Under the pieces are notes generated by a model that ran no database searches, was not told the origin of the DNA, and saw only the letters and a list, made by a program, of their open reading frames with translations. 20,447 nucleotides of DNA, taken from assembly GCA_020846575.1 (NCBI GenBank), contig JADLDQ010000361.1:1-20447 (forward strand), in the 5' to 3' direction. The stretch's first letter is position 1. Each line of letters begins with the position of its first letter. Shown here piece after piece: positions 7,111-14,355 of the stretch. A program made the translations under genes and the position numbers. Source of the stretch: Burkholderiales bacterium. Lineage in GTDB: Bacteria; Pseudomonadota; Gammaproteobacteria; Burkholderiales; SG8-39.

Positions 7111-8064
7111 GTGTTCGGGGCGCCGGCGCTGGTGATCGACCTGGCCGCGGCGACGGCCCCGGCGCAGCGCGCCCAGGGCTCGATCCTGATCGGCGTCGAC
7201 CGGCAGGGCCGGCTCCCGGACATCGCGATCGACGACTACGACCTGCTGCTCACCGCCGCCGCGGAGGCGCCGCGTGGCTGGATCGCCGCGCCCGCGGCGT
7301 CGCTCGACACCGAGGTCGCGAGGCTGGAGCACAACGCGCGCGCGCGGCCGCTCGCCGCGTCCACGCTCGCGCAGGTGCTGCGCTGCGGAGCGGCGCTGCC
7401 CTTGCCCGAAGCACTGGTGCTCGAATCCCTCGCCTATTCGACGCTGCTCGCGGGGCCGGAGTTCCGAGCCTGGCGCGAGGCGCACCCGGTGCGCCCGCGG
7501 CCACCGGCCACGGGGCCGCGCGTGCGCCTGACGCGCGCGGGCGGCGCGCTCGAGCTGTACCTCGCGCATCCGCGGCGGCTCAACGCCTTCGATTCGCGCA
7601 TGCGTGACGAACTGGTCGAGGCGCTGTACGCAGTGGCCGGCGATCCGAGCGCGAGCGCGTTGAACCTGCGTGGAGACGGGCCGTCGTTCAGTTCCGGCGG
7701 CGATCTGGATGAATTCGGCTGCGCCGCCGATCCGGCGACGGCGCATGCGATCCGCTGCCTGCGTTCCCCGGCGCTGCTCGTGCACCGGCTGCGGGAGCGC
7801 ACGAGCGTGTACGTTCACGGCGCCTGCATCGGCGCCGGGATCGAGGTGTCGGCGGCCGCGGGTCGGGTGATCGCGCATCCGAACAGCTGGTTCCGTCTGC
7901 CCGAGATCGGCATGGGACTGATCCCGGGGGCGGGCGGCACCGCGACGCTGCCGCGACGCATCGGCCGTCAGCGCACGCTGTACTGGGCGCTCGGCGGCGA
8001 GCGGCTCGAGGTGCAGACCGCGCTCGCCTGGGGTCTCGTGGACGGGATCGCGGAGGGTATCTGA
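7111..8064 (+). CDS. Enoyl-CoA hydratase/isomerase family protein with N-terminal extension
   Basis: The crotonase core runs from about residue 137 to 317. It has the oxyanion-hole loop FSSGGDLDEFG, the GACIGAGIE motif and the PEIGMGLIPGAGGT motif. E245 and E265 sit 20 residues apart, the spacing of the two catalytic glutamates of classical enoyl-CoA hydratase (E144 and E164), so hydratase activity is plausible. The first roughly 135 residues are not part of a normal 260-residue hydratase and include a helical stretch ending in LPEALVLESLAYSTLLAG. The start is unclear: no ATG fits in this frame, GTG 7111 and GTG 7132 are candidates without a clear ribosome site, and the frame is open back into the synthetase gene. 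Position directly after the ligase supports a shared acyl-CoA pathway. Confidence 0.82.
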   Translation: MFGAPALVIDLAAATAPAQRAQGSILIGVDRQGRLPDIAIDDYDLLLTAAAEAPRGWIAAPAASLDTEVARLEHNARARPLAASTLAQVLRCGAALPLPEALVLESLAYSTLLAGPEFRAWREAHPVRPRPPATGPRVRLTRAGGALELYLAHPRRLNAFDSRMRDELVEALYAVAGDPSASALNLRGDGPSFSSGGDLDEFGCAADPATAHAIRCLRSPALLVHRLRERTSVYVHGACIGAGIEVSAAAGRVIAHPNSWFRLPEIGMGLIPGAGGTATLPRRIGRQRTLYWALGGERLEVQTALAWGLVDGIAEGI

Positions 8065-8103
8065 GCGCTTCGGGCCTCGCGGCGCGGCAGGCGCTGCGGC
8101 GGC

Positions 8104-8141
8104 GGCGCGGAACCGGTCGACGGAGGCGCGGAACCGGTCGA
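8104..8141. repeat. Two copies of a 17-bp direct repeat, 21-bp period
   Basis: GGCGCGGAACCGGTCGA occurs at 8104-8120 and again at 8125-8141, identical in both copies and separated by four bases. It lies in the 147-base gap between the convergent crotonase and moeA genes. No T tract follows, so it is not a clear terminator. The function is unknown. Confidence 0.8.
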
Positions 8142-8211
8142 TCGTGCTGCCGCTTGCCGGCGCCTTGCGGCCTGGAGTCGATGGGGATCCGGAGCCACGC
8201 AACCCCGGCGC

Positions 8212-9483
8212 TCAGATCACACCCTCCATCACCTGCACTTCGACCAGCCCGCCGGGAGCGACGTCGCCCTGCTCGGCCGGCAGGACGATGAAGCAGTTCG
8301 CCTCCGACATCGAACGCAGAATCCCGGAGCCCTGGTCACCAGTGACACGCACGCTCCACGTCCCGGTGCTGTCGCGGCTCAGGTTGCCACGCTGGAACTC
8401 GGTGCGGCCGGGTGCTTTTCGGATCGCGCTCGTACAAGTTGCCTTGAGGACCGGCAGTGGCGGCACCGGCTCGCGCCCCATCAGCGCGTACAGGGCGTCG
8501 CGCACGAACTGGTAGAAGGTGACCTGCACCGATACCGGGTTGCCGGGCAGGCCGAAGAAGTGCGCGGCGCCGACGCGCCCGCAGGCAAGCGGCCGGCCCG
8601 GTTTCATGGCGATCTTCCAGAACAGTACTTCACCGATCCGGTTCAGGAGATCCTTGATGAAGTCCGCCTCGCCGACCGAAACGCCGCCGCTGGTGATGAC
8701 CACGTCGGCGATCCCCGCCGCGTCGCGGAAAGCCCGCTCCAGCAGCGCCGGATCGTCGCGCACCACACCCATGTCGATCAGCTCGACACCGAGCCGGGTC
8801 AGCATGCCGTAGAGAGTGTATCGATTGCTGTCGTAGACCTGGCCCTCGGTGAGCGGGGAGCCGATCGATACCAGTTCGTCGCCGGTGGAGAAGAACGCCA
8901 CGCGCAGCCTGCGGTACACCGAAACTTCAGCGATTCCGAGCGAGGCTGCCAGTCCGAGATCCGCCGGGTTCAGGAGCTTGCCGCGCGCGAGCGCGATTCC
9001 GGCCTTCGCCAGGTCTTCTCCCGCCCGCCGCAGATTCTGGCCCCGGCGGTGGCCGCTGCCGATCGTGACCCGGTCGCCTTCGGCGCGCGCATGCTCCTGC
9101 ATCACGACGGTGTCCACCGAGACAGGGACGACACCGCCGGTCATGATGCGGATGCACTCGCCGCTGCCGATCGAGCCGGCATAGGGCTTTCCGGCGAACG
9201 AAGTCCCGACGATGCGCAGTGTCACCTCGGTCGCGCCCAGGTCGGCGTGCCGGACCGCGTAGCCGTCCATCGCGGAATTGTCGTGGGCCGGGACATTGAC
9301 CGGCGAGATCACGTTCGCCGCAAGCACGCGCCCCAGGGCCGCGCGCACGCCGGTGCGTTCGACGCCCTGAACCGGAGTCAGGAGGCGCCCGATGAGGCTT
9401 CGCGCCTGCTCGACCGGCATGGAGTCCGGATCGTAATCGTCCGCGCAGCTCAGTTCACGCACGGAAATGGAGGTCTGGCTCAT
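8212..9483 (-). CDS. moeA: Molybdopterin molybdenumtransferase MoeA
   Basis: MoeA inserts molybdate (or tungstate) into adenylylated molybdopterin, the last general step of molybdenum cofactor synthesis in the cytosol. The 423-residue protein shows the family marks in order: DNSAMDGYA (about 68-76), IRIMTGG, FSTGDELV (about 198-205), SGGVSVGEADF (about 265-275), KPGRP and FGLPGNPVS (about 310-318), then the beta-rich C-terminal domain. Length is close to the 411 residues of Escherichia coli MoeA. ATG 9483 (MSQTSIS) is chosen; a frame extension to 9552 would add an Arg-rich stretch foreign to the family. It lies 84 bases downstream of the HTH/PBP regulator on the same strand and divergent from the tungstate transporter. 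This suggests a locus dedicated to a tungsten or molybdenum enzyme encoded elsewhere. Confidence 0.95.
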   Translation of the reverse strand: MSQTSISVRELSCADDYDPDSMPVEQARSLIGRLLTPVQGVERTGVRAALGRVLAANVISPVNVPAHDNSAMDGYAVRHADLGATEVTLRIVGTSFAGKPYAGSIGSGECIRIMTGGVVPVSVDTVVMQEHARAEGDRVTIGSGHRRGQNLRRAGEDLAKAGIALARGKLLNPADLGLAASLGIAEVSVYRRLRVAFFSTGDELVSIGSPLTEGQVYDSNRYTLYGMLTRLGVELIDMGVVRDDPALLERAFRDAAGIADVVITSGGVSVGEADFIKDLLNRIGEVLFWKIAMKPGRPLACGRVGAAHFFGLPGNPVSVQVTFYQFVRDALYALMGREPVPPLPVLKATCTSAIRKAPGRTEFQRGNLSRDSTGTWSVRVTGDQGSGILRSMSEANCFIVLPAEQGDVAPGGLVEVQVMEGVI

Positions 9484-9567
9484 GGGAGTTCCGATTGCCC
9501 GCGACTCGCGCGGGGTGTACAGCGACCGGCGCCTGCGGCTCGACGCGTCCACGGGCGCCGCGGGCGG

Positions 9568-10638
9568 CTAACCCGGCACCTGGCTTGCAGCAAACGCCTC
9601 CGCAACATCGCAGACCTCGCCGCAGCGGCGCACGTCGTAACCCGGCAGGCGTGCGATTCGCCGTCGCACCGCCCGGCTCGTCAATTGCCGCAGCAGGAAT
9701 TGTACGCCCTGGCGCTCCAGGCGGGCCCGGCGCACGGCGAGGTAGTAGGTCTCGGTGGCTACCGGGATGAAGTCGAGTCCGAAATCCGCAGCGGCCGCCT
9801 CGATGCCCAGGCCGGCATCCGCATGGCCGCTGGCGATCGTCGCCGCCACTGCCACGTGCGTGAACTCCTCATTGCCGTAGCCCGCGATGGCAGAGGGGTC
9901 GAGCCGGGAAGCGGCCAGCAGCCGGTCGAAAAGCATGCGCGTGGCCGAACCGGCCTGCCGGTTGACGTAGCGCACGCCTCGCCGGCCCAGGTCGGCAATG
10001 GAGTGGACGGCCTTGGGGTTTGCAGGCGCGACCATGAGCCCCTGGCGGCGTCCCGCGAGCACGATCAGGCGATGATGTCGAGGCGAGAGCAGCGGGCGCA
10101 GCGGTGCGTTGTCTCCCGCGCGTCCGGTGGTGTGAAAGCCGGCGAGCTCGCAGCGCCCGCGCGCGAGGTCATCGAGCGCCTGAAAGCTTCCCTTGAACGC
10201 CAGCTCCAGCGCAAGCGGCGGCACCAGGCGCGCGCAGATCCGCTTCACTTCGATCAGCGCCAGGTCGTGACTTGCGGAAACCCGCAGCGGTCGAGCGGAC
10301 GCCTTCTTCGGCGCGGTGGTGAACACGGTGACTGCCTCGGCCGCGATGCGCGCGAGCGGCGCGGCCGTGTCCTCCCGCGCCCGGGCACAGGCCGCGACCA
10401 GCTTCTCCCCCGCCAGCGAGAGCCGGGCGCCGCGGCCGCGCTCGAGCAAGGCGAGCGGCCTGCCGAAGTCCGACTCCGCGCTTCGCAGCAGATCCCATCC
10501 GTGCCGGTAGGAGCAGCCGACGGTGCGCGCGGCGGCGGCCAGGGAGCCGTCGCGCGCCAGCGCCTCCAGCAGGGCGCAGAGCTGATCGCTCAGCACACGG
10601 CCGTTGAGTTCGATGCGGATGCCGAAGGCGAGCCTCAT
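9568..10638 (-). CDS. ModE-like HTH regulator fused to a PBP-like (molybdate/tungstate-binding type) domain
   Basis: This 356-residue protein has two parts. Residues 1 to about 90 form a LysR/ModE-type winged helix: SLAAAARTVGCSYRHGWDLL matches the recognition region of ModE, and LLERGRGARLSLAGEKLV is the wing. Residues from about 113 onward match the PBP-like domain found fused to molybdenum-related regulators and MoeA proteins, with the typical RYVNRQAGSATRMLFDRLL segment and an ASGHADAGLGIEAAA segment. There is no TOBE domain of the classical ModE kind. By context it probably senses tungstate or molybdate and controls the divergent tup genes and the moeA downstream. ATG 10638 has no obvious ribosome site; two inverted repeats lie just upstream. 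DNA-binding and ligand roles are family-based inference. Confidence 0.87.
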   Translation of the reverse strand: MRLAFGIRIELNGRVLSDQLCALLEALARDGSLAAAARTVGCSYRHGWDLLRSAESDFGRPLALLERGRGARLSLAGEKLVAACARAREDTAAPLARIAAEAVTVFTTAPKKASARPLRVSASHDLALIEVKRICARLVPPLALELAFKGSFQALDDLARGRCELAGFHTTGRAGDNAPLRPLLSPRHHRLIVLAGRRQGLMVAPANPKAVHSIADLGRRGVRYVNRQAGSATRMLFDRLLAASRLDPSAIAGYGNEEFTHVAVAATIASGHADAGLGIEAAAADFGLDFIPVATETYYLAVRRARLERQGVQFLLRQLTSRAVRRRIARLPGYDVRRCGEVCDVAEAFAASQVPG

Positions 10639-10644
10639 TTAGGC

Positions 10645-10656
10645 ATGCGTTCGCAT
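10645..10656. promoter_or_regulatory. Inverted repeat ATGCG-TT-CGCAT, candidate operator
   Basis: A perfect 5-bp inverted repeat with a two-base centre lies seven bases upstream of the regulator start in the divergent gap. It could be an operator, with the regulator repressing itself. It could also simply be a chance palindrome in GC-rich DNA. Confidence 0.4.
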
Positions 10657-10659
10657 ATT

Positions 10660-10675
10660 CGATGTCAGCACATCG
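10660..10675. promoter_or_regulatory. Inverted repeat CGATGT-CAGC-ACATCG, candidate operator
   Basis: A perfect 6-bp inverted repeat around a four-base centre sits between the regulator and the tupB gene. Its centre is 17 bp from that of the neighbouring palindrome. A weak -10-like TACCAT (10681-10686) follows, a position where a bound protein would block transcription. It does not obviously match the enterobacterial ModE site, so it may be a different recognition sequence. Confidence 0.5.
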
Positions 10676-10742
10676 CAGCTTACCATTCTGCTCGGCGCGC
10701 TCGCGTGCGCTGGTGCGGTACTTGGCCGGAAATGGAGGGAAC

Positions 10743-11447
10743 TTGCAGGAGTTCGGGCGATCGGGCGCGGTGGCGCTGGGCCTGGTAACGGGCCTGGATT
10801 CCGATCTGCTCGCGATCGTGGCGCTCAGCCTGCAGGTGAGTCTGAGCGCGGTCGCCATGGCCGCGCTCATCGGTCTGCCGCTGGGAGCGGCTGCCGCGGT
10901 AGGGCGTTTCCCCGGCCGGCGCCCGCTCATCGTGCTGCTTAACGCTTTCATGGGCCTGCCCCCGGTCGTGGTCGGACTGGTCATCTACCTGCTGCTGTCG
11001 CGGGCGGGACCGCTCGGGCATCTGGGCATCCTGTTCACGCCGGCCGCGATGATTCTCGCCCAGACGGTTCTGATCGTTCCCATCATCGCGGCGCTTTCGC
11101 GCCAGGTGATCGAGGATGCCTGGGTCGAGTACGGCGAGCAGTTGCGCTCGCTGGGGTCGGGCCCCGCCCGTTCCGGTTTCACCTTGCTGTGGGATACGCG
11201 GTTCTCGCTTCTGACGGTGATCCTCGCCGGGCTCGGCCGCGCCAGCGCCGAGGTCGGAGCGGTCATGATCGTCGGCGGGAACATCGACGGCGTCACCCGC
11301 GTCATGACCACGACGATCGCCCTGGAAACGAGCAAGGGGGATCTTCCGCTCGCCCTTGCGCTCGGTATCGTACTCATCACGCTGGTGTTCGCGCTCAACG
11401 CGAGCGCCTATCTGATCAAGGAGGCGGTTCAGCGCCGCCACGGCTGA
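10743..11447 (+). CDS. tupB: Tungstate ABC transporter permease TupB
   Basis: This is the inner-membrane channel subunit of a tungstate (possibly molybdate) importer. It is about 234 residues with several membrane spans. Family features are the N-terminal LLAIVALSLQVSLSAV span, the IGLPLG loop, the LPPVVVGLVIYLLLSRAGPLG region, and the EYGEQLRSLGSGPARSGFTLLWDTR coupling loop that contacts the ATPase. The frame is open from an ATG at 10662, but that codon lies inside a palindrome and adds 27 unfamiliar residues. The TTG at 10743 is preferred: GGAGGG lies just upstream (spacing short, three to four bases) and MQEFGRSGAVALGLV resembles the usual N-terminus. It is followed three bases later by tupC, and the regulator is divergent. 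Confidence 0.88.
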   Translation: MQEFGRSGAVALGLVTGLDSDLLAIVALSLQVSLSAVAMAALIGLPLGAAAAVGRFPGRRPLIVLLNAFMGLPPVVVGLVIYLLLSRAGPLGHLGILFTPAAMILAQTVLIVPIIAALSRQVIEDAWVEYGEQLRSLGSGPARSGFTLLWDTRFSLLTVILAGLGRASAEVGAVMIVGGNIDGVTRVMTTTIALETSKGDLPLALALGIVLITLVFALNASAYLIKEAVQRRHG

Positions 11448-11450
11448 CCG

Positions 11451-12155
11451 ATGCTGCCGCTCGTGTTGGAATCCGTGACGTTCGAGGTCGCCGGCCGGCG
11501 CATCATCGATCGCGTCGACGCGACGTTCACGCACGGCACGCGCACCGTGATCCTGGGGCCGAACGGCGCCGGCAAGAGCGTGCTGCTGCGGCTGTGCCAC
11601 GGGCTGCTCATACCGAGCGAAGGGGCCGTGCGCTGGGGCCGCGGCGATGATTCCATCGCACGGCAGGCGATGGTCTTTCAGCGTCCGGTGTTGCTGCGGC
11701 GCTCGGCGCTGCGCAACCTCACCCACGCGCTGGCATTGCGCAGGGTGCCCAGGCGCGAGCGGCTGGCGCGGGCGCGCGCTGCGCTCGACACGGTAGGGCT
11801 CGCCTCGGTCGCCGAACGCTCGGCACGGGTGCTCTCGGGCGGGGAGCAGCAGCGCCTCGCGCTCGCTCGCGCCAGGGCAGTGGAACCAGCGGTGCTGTTC
11901 CTCGACGAGCCGACCGCCAACCTGGATCCCGCGGCCAGCCGCGAGGTCGAGAGCGTGATCCAGGACATCCACGAGGCCGGCACCAAGATCATCATGACAA
12001 CCCACAATCTCGGGCAGGCGCGACGACTGGGCGACGAGGTGCTGTTCCTCGCCCGGGGGCGCCTCGTCGAACGCGCCGGGATCGACGATTTCTTTCGGCA
12101 TCCGTCCTCGTCCGAGGCGGTCGCCTTCATTCGCGGAGAGCTGCCATGGCATTGA
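11451..12155 (+). CDS. tupC: Tungstate ABC transporter ATP-binding protein TupC
   Basis: This is the cytoplasmic ATPase subunit that powers tungstate import through TupB. In its 234 residues it carries Walker A (GPNGAGKS), a Q-loop (MVFQRPVLL), the ABC signature LSGGEQQR, Walker B LFLDEPTA, and the switch histidine in TTHNLGQARR. It has no C-terminal TOBE domain of the ModC kind, which fits TupC better than ModC. The gene starts three bases after tupB and overlaps tupA by ten bases, so the three are translated from one message. The metal preference is inferred from the partner subunits, not from this ATPase. Confidence 0.9.
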   Translation: MLPLVLESVTFEVAGRRIIDRVDATFTHGTRTVILGPNGAGKSVLLRLCHGLLIPSEGAVRWGRGDDSIARQAMVFQRPVLLRRSALRNLTHALALRRVPRRERLARARAALDTVGLASVAERSARVLSGGEQQRLALARARAVEPAVLFLDEPTANLDPAASREVESVIQDIHEAGTKIIMTTHNLGQARRLGDEVLFLARGRLVERAGIDDFFRHPSSSEAVAFIRGELPWH

Positions 12156-12976
12156 AACACTGCGTCCATACTAGGATCGGCGCCGCCGCCGCCGCGGTGA
12201 TCGCCGCGCCGGGATGGTCCGCCGATCGCTTCATCACCGTCGCCTCGACCACGTCCACCGAGCAGTCGGGCCTGTTCAGGCACCTGCTGCCGGTGTTCGA
12301 GAAAAAGTCCGGGATTCAGGTGCGCGTGGTGGCGCTGGGCACCGGGCAGGCACTCGACATGGCGCGGCGCGGTGATGCGGACGTGGTGTTCGTGCACGAT
12401 CCGGCCGCTGAGGAGAAGTTCGTCGCCGGCGGTTACGGCCTTCGCCGCAACGAAGTCATGTACAACGATTTCATCCTGGTCGGGCCGAAGTCGGATCCCG
12501 CCAAGGTGGCGGGCGGGCGCGACATCGTGGCCGCGCTCCGGGCGATACAGGCCGCGAAAGCGCCGTTCGTCTCGCGCGGCGACAAGAGCGGCACCCATGC
12601 CGCCGAACTGCGCTTGTGGAAGCTGGCCGGAGTCGACCCGGTGTCGGGCAGGGGCAACTGGTACCGCGAGACGGGCTCCGGCATGGGGCCTGCACTCAAC
12701 ACGGCATCGTCGTTGAATGCGTATCTGCTCGCCGATCGCGGCACCTGGCTCGCCTTCAAGAACCGGGGCGACCTGCGTATCGCCGTCGAAGGCGACCGCA
12801 GGCTCTTCAATCAGTACGGCATCATCCTGGTGAATCCAGCCAGGCATGCGCATGTGAAGCAGGCCGCCGGCCAGCAGTTCATCGACTGGGTCGTTTCCTC
12901 CGAAGGGCAAAGAGCGATCGCGGACTATCGGATCGGGGGCGAGCAGTTGTTCTTCCCGAACGCAGCGGCGCGCTAG
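12146..12976 (+). CDS. tupA: Tungstate-binding periplasmic protein TupA
   Basis: This is a periplasmic receptor of 276 residues that binds tungstate and passes it to TupBC. An alanine-rich signal peptide is followed by a likely cut after WSA (residue 26). The mature start ITVASTTSTEQSGLF carries the TTS-type oxyanion motif of TupA proteins. It is followed by VVALGTGQAL (62-70), and later by the conserved SRGDKSGTHAAE segment, both family marks. The C-terminal half includes NWYRETGSGMGPALNTASS, also typical. The ATG lies inside the end of tupC in the sequence CATGGCATTGA, so translation is coupled. Gene order here is tupB-tupC-tupA, with the receptor last rather than first as in some bacteria. 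The regulator and moeA are divergent and just upstream. Confidence 0.92.
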   Translation: MALKHCVHTRIGAAAAAVIAAPGWSADRFITVASTTSTEQSGLFRHLLPVFEKKSGIQVRVVALGTGQALDMARRGDADVVFVHDPAAEEKFVAGGYGLRRNEVMYNDFILVGPKSDPAKVAGGRDIVAALRAIQAAKAPFVSRGDKSGTHAAELRLWKLAGVDPVSGRGNWYRETGSGMGPALNTASSLNAYLLADRGTWLAFKNRGDLRIAVEGDRRLFNQYGIILVNPARHAHVKQAAGQQFIDWVVSSEGQRAIADYRIGGEQLFFPNAAAR

Positions 12977-13160
12977 CCGCCCGCGGCGCGCGTGCACAGG
13001 CGTGGATGCAAGCCGCGGGGTTTCACGCGATGTGCTCTGCGCTCGACCCGCTGTGTTTCGCGCCGTTGGCTGCATCGGCGCGCTCTTCCCGGAGTGTCAG
13101 GACCGCCGCGGTTGCGGCACAGGTGCGGGCAAGTGACCCGGCGCGGCGGCCTCCGAGCAG

Positions 13161-14006
13161 TCAGCGCGAGGGCCGCCACCACATCAGCGCCGAGCGCATG
13201 CCGTCGGGCCAGTGATAGCGGCCGTCCTCCAGGCGCAGGCGACGGGCGAGGGTCGCGCGGATCAGCGCGTCGTGGTCCCCGGGTCCGATGCGCAGGTGGC
13301 GGCGTGCTCGCTCGATCGCATCCGCCATGCTGAGGTCGGTCCAGCGGCGCACGCCCGGCTCCATCACCACGCTGGCGTATACGCCCATGTCGTACAGTAC
13401 GTGGTAGCCCACCCAGAAATTCGGACTGTCGTAGGGTTGTCCGTGGATGCGGCACGACAGCTCGCGCATGACCCCGTCGTGGCTGGGCACCCGCATCACG
13501 AGCATGCACAGTTCGCGCGCATGACGATCCATCTTGGACACGTAACCCGGCAGGTCCAGACTGGCGTACATGGCGTGCGAACAGAACACGATGTCGTGCG
13601 GGTCAATGCGCACGTCCTCCCAGGCGGCATCCACGAGTGCCAGATTCTTCAAGCCGAGCGCCCGCGCGCCATCGTGCAGCAGCGCCGCCGCCGGCGCAGA
13701 GGGTTCGATCGCGGTGACGCCTCGCGCGACGCGGGCGAAGGCGATGGCATAGCGCCCCGTGCCCGCGCCGATGTCCAGTACCGTGTGCTCCGGCCGCAGT
13801 CGCGCCAGGACGAACTCGAGCAGTCCGTCGGGTCGGTCCGCCGATGTTGCGGCGGCGGGCGCATCGGCGCGGGCGGGCTGTGCGCCGCTGTCAACGGCCC
13901 GCCTGCGGCTGCGCGCGCTCGGCGCATCGCCATCCGGGCGGCGGACCCGCTCGGTGAGCTCGCGCCACAGCGCTGTCCAGTCGAGCCGGCACAGATCGGG
14001 CAACAT
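13161..14006 (-). CDS. Class I SAM-dependent methyltransferase
   Basis: This is a 281-residue protein with the SAM-binding motif I VLDIGAGTGRY (residues 76-86) and the acidic end of strand 2 in VTAIEPS (E101). VDAAWEDV and IVFCSHAMYASLDLPGYV follow as motifs II/III and a helix. The N-terminus is PDLCRLDWTALWRELTERV; residues about 28-58 form an Ala/Arg/Asp-rich, probably disordered linker. The C-terminal half, with SPNFWVGYHVLYDMGVYASV and a WPDGMRSALMWW end, is unlike small-molecule methyltransferases I know, so the substrate is unknown. ATG 14006 is chosen since a GGGGGC stretch lies upstream; the frame extends to 14474 without family-like sequence. It converges with tupA and diverges from the nickel transporter gene; whether it belongs with either is unclear. 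Confidence 0.83.
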   Translation of the reverse strand: MLPDLCRLDWTALWRELTERVRRPDGDAPSARSRRRAVDSGAQPARADAPAAATSADRPDGLLEFVLARLRPEHTVLDIGAGTGRYAIAFARVARGVTAIEPSAPAAALLHDGARALGLKNLALVDAAWEDVRIDPHDIVFCSHAMYASLDLPGYVSKMDRHARELCMLVMRVPSHDGVMRELSCRIHGQPYDSPNFWVGYHVLYDMGVYASVVMEPGVRRWTDLSMADAIERARRHLRIGPGDHDALIRATLARRLRLEDGRYHWPDGMRSALMWWRPSR

Positions 14007-14355
14007 GTTCGAGCCCCCGCGCACGCACCTGCCTCGCCTGCTGCGAGGCTCCGAACCCGGACGGGTGCCGTGCAAGATTGGAATGACCGCCGCGGCCCCG
14101 GAGACGGACCCTGAACGGCTCGCGCGCGCTACTCGGCTCGGGCATCGCGCACTCCGGGCGGCGGCCGGTATTCGCTGTCCACCGTGGGTGATGATAGCAC
14201 TGCCGATCTGCGTCATTCGTTCGCGCGGGTTTCTGCGCTGCCTTCCCGGCAAGCCCGGCCCGTGCGCGTTTCCCCGCGCGATAAACTGCGACCGCTGCGC
14301 ACGGCATCGCGCGGCGCCGGGCCGCGGCGAGCGCGGCTGGTCGATCGGGTTTTTC
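14007..14355. other. Divergent non-coding region, methyltransferase to nickel transporter
   Basis: These 349 bases between two divergent genes must hold both start regions. A TAAACT hexamer (14282-14287) is a weak -10 candidate for the plus-strand gene, without a good -35. I saw no tRNA, no convincing riboswitch-like structure and no protein-like frame with a ribosome site. Confidence 0.5.

Noticed and set aside
8560..10788. Open frame of 742 residues on the plus strand across moeA and the regulator
   Set aside because: Both genes on the opposite strand show strong family motifs. The long frame is a by-product of high GC coding DNA.
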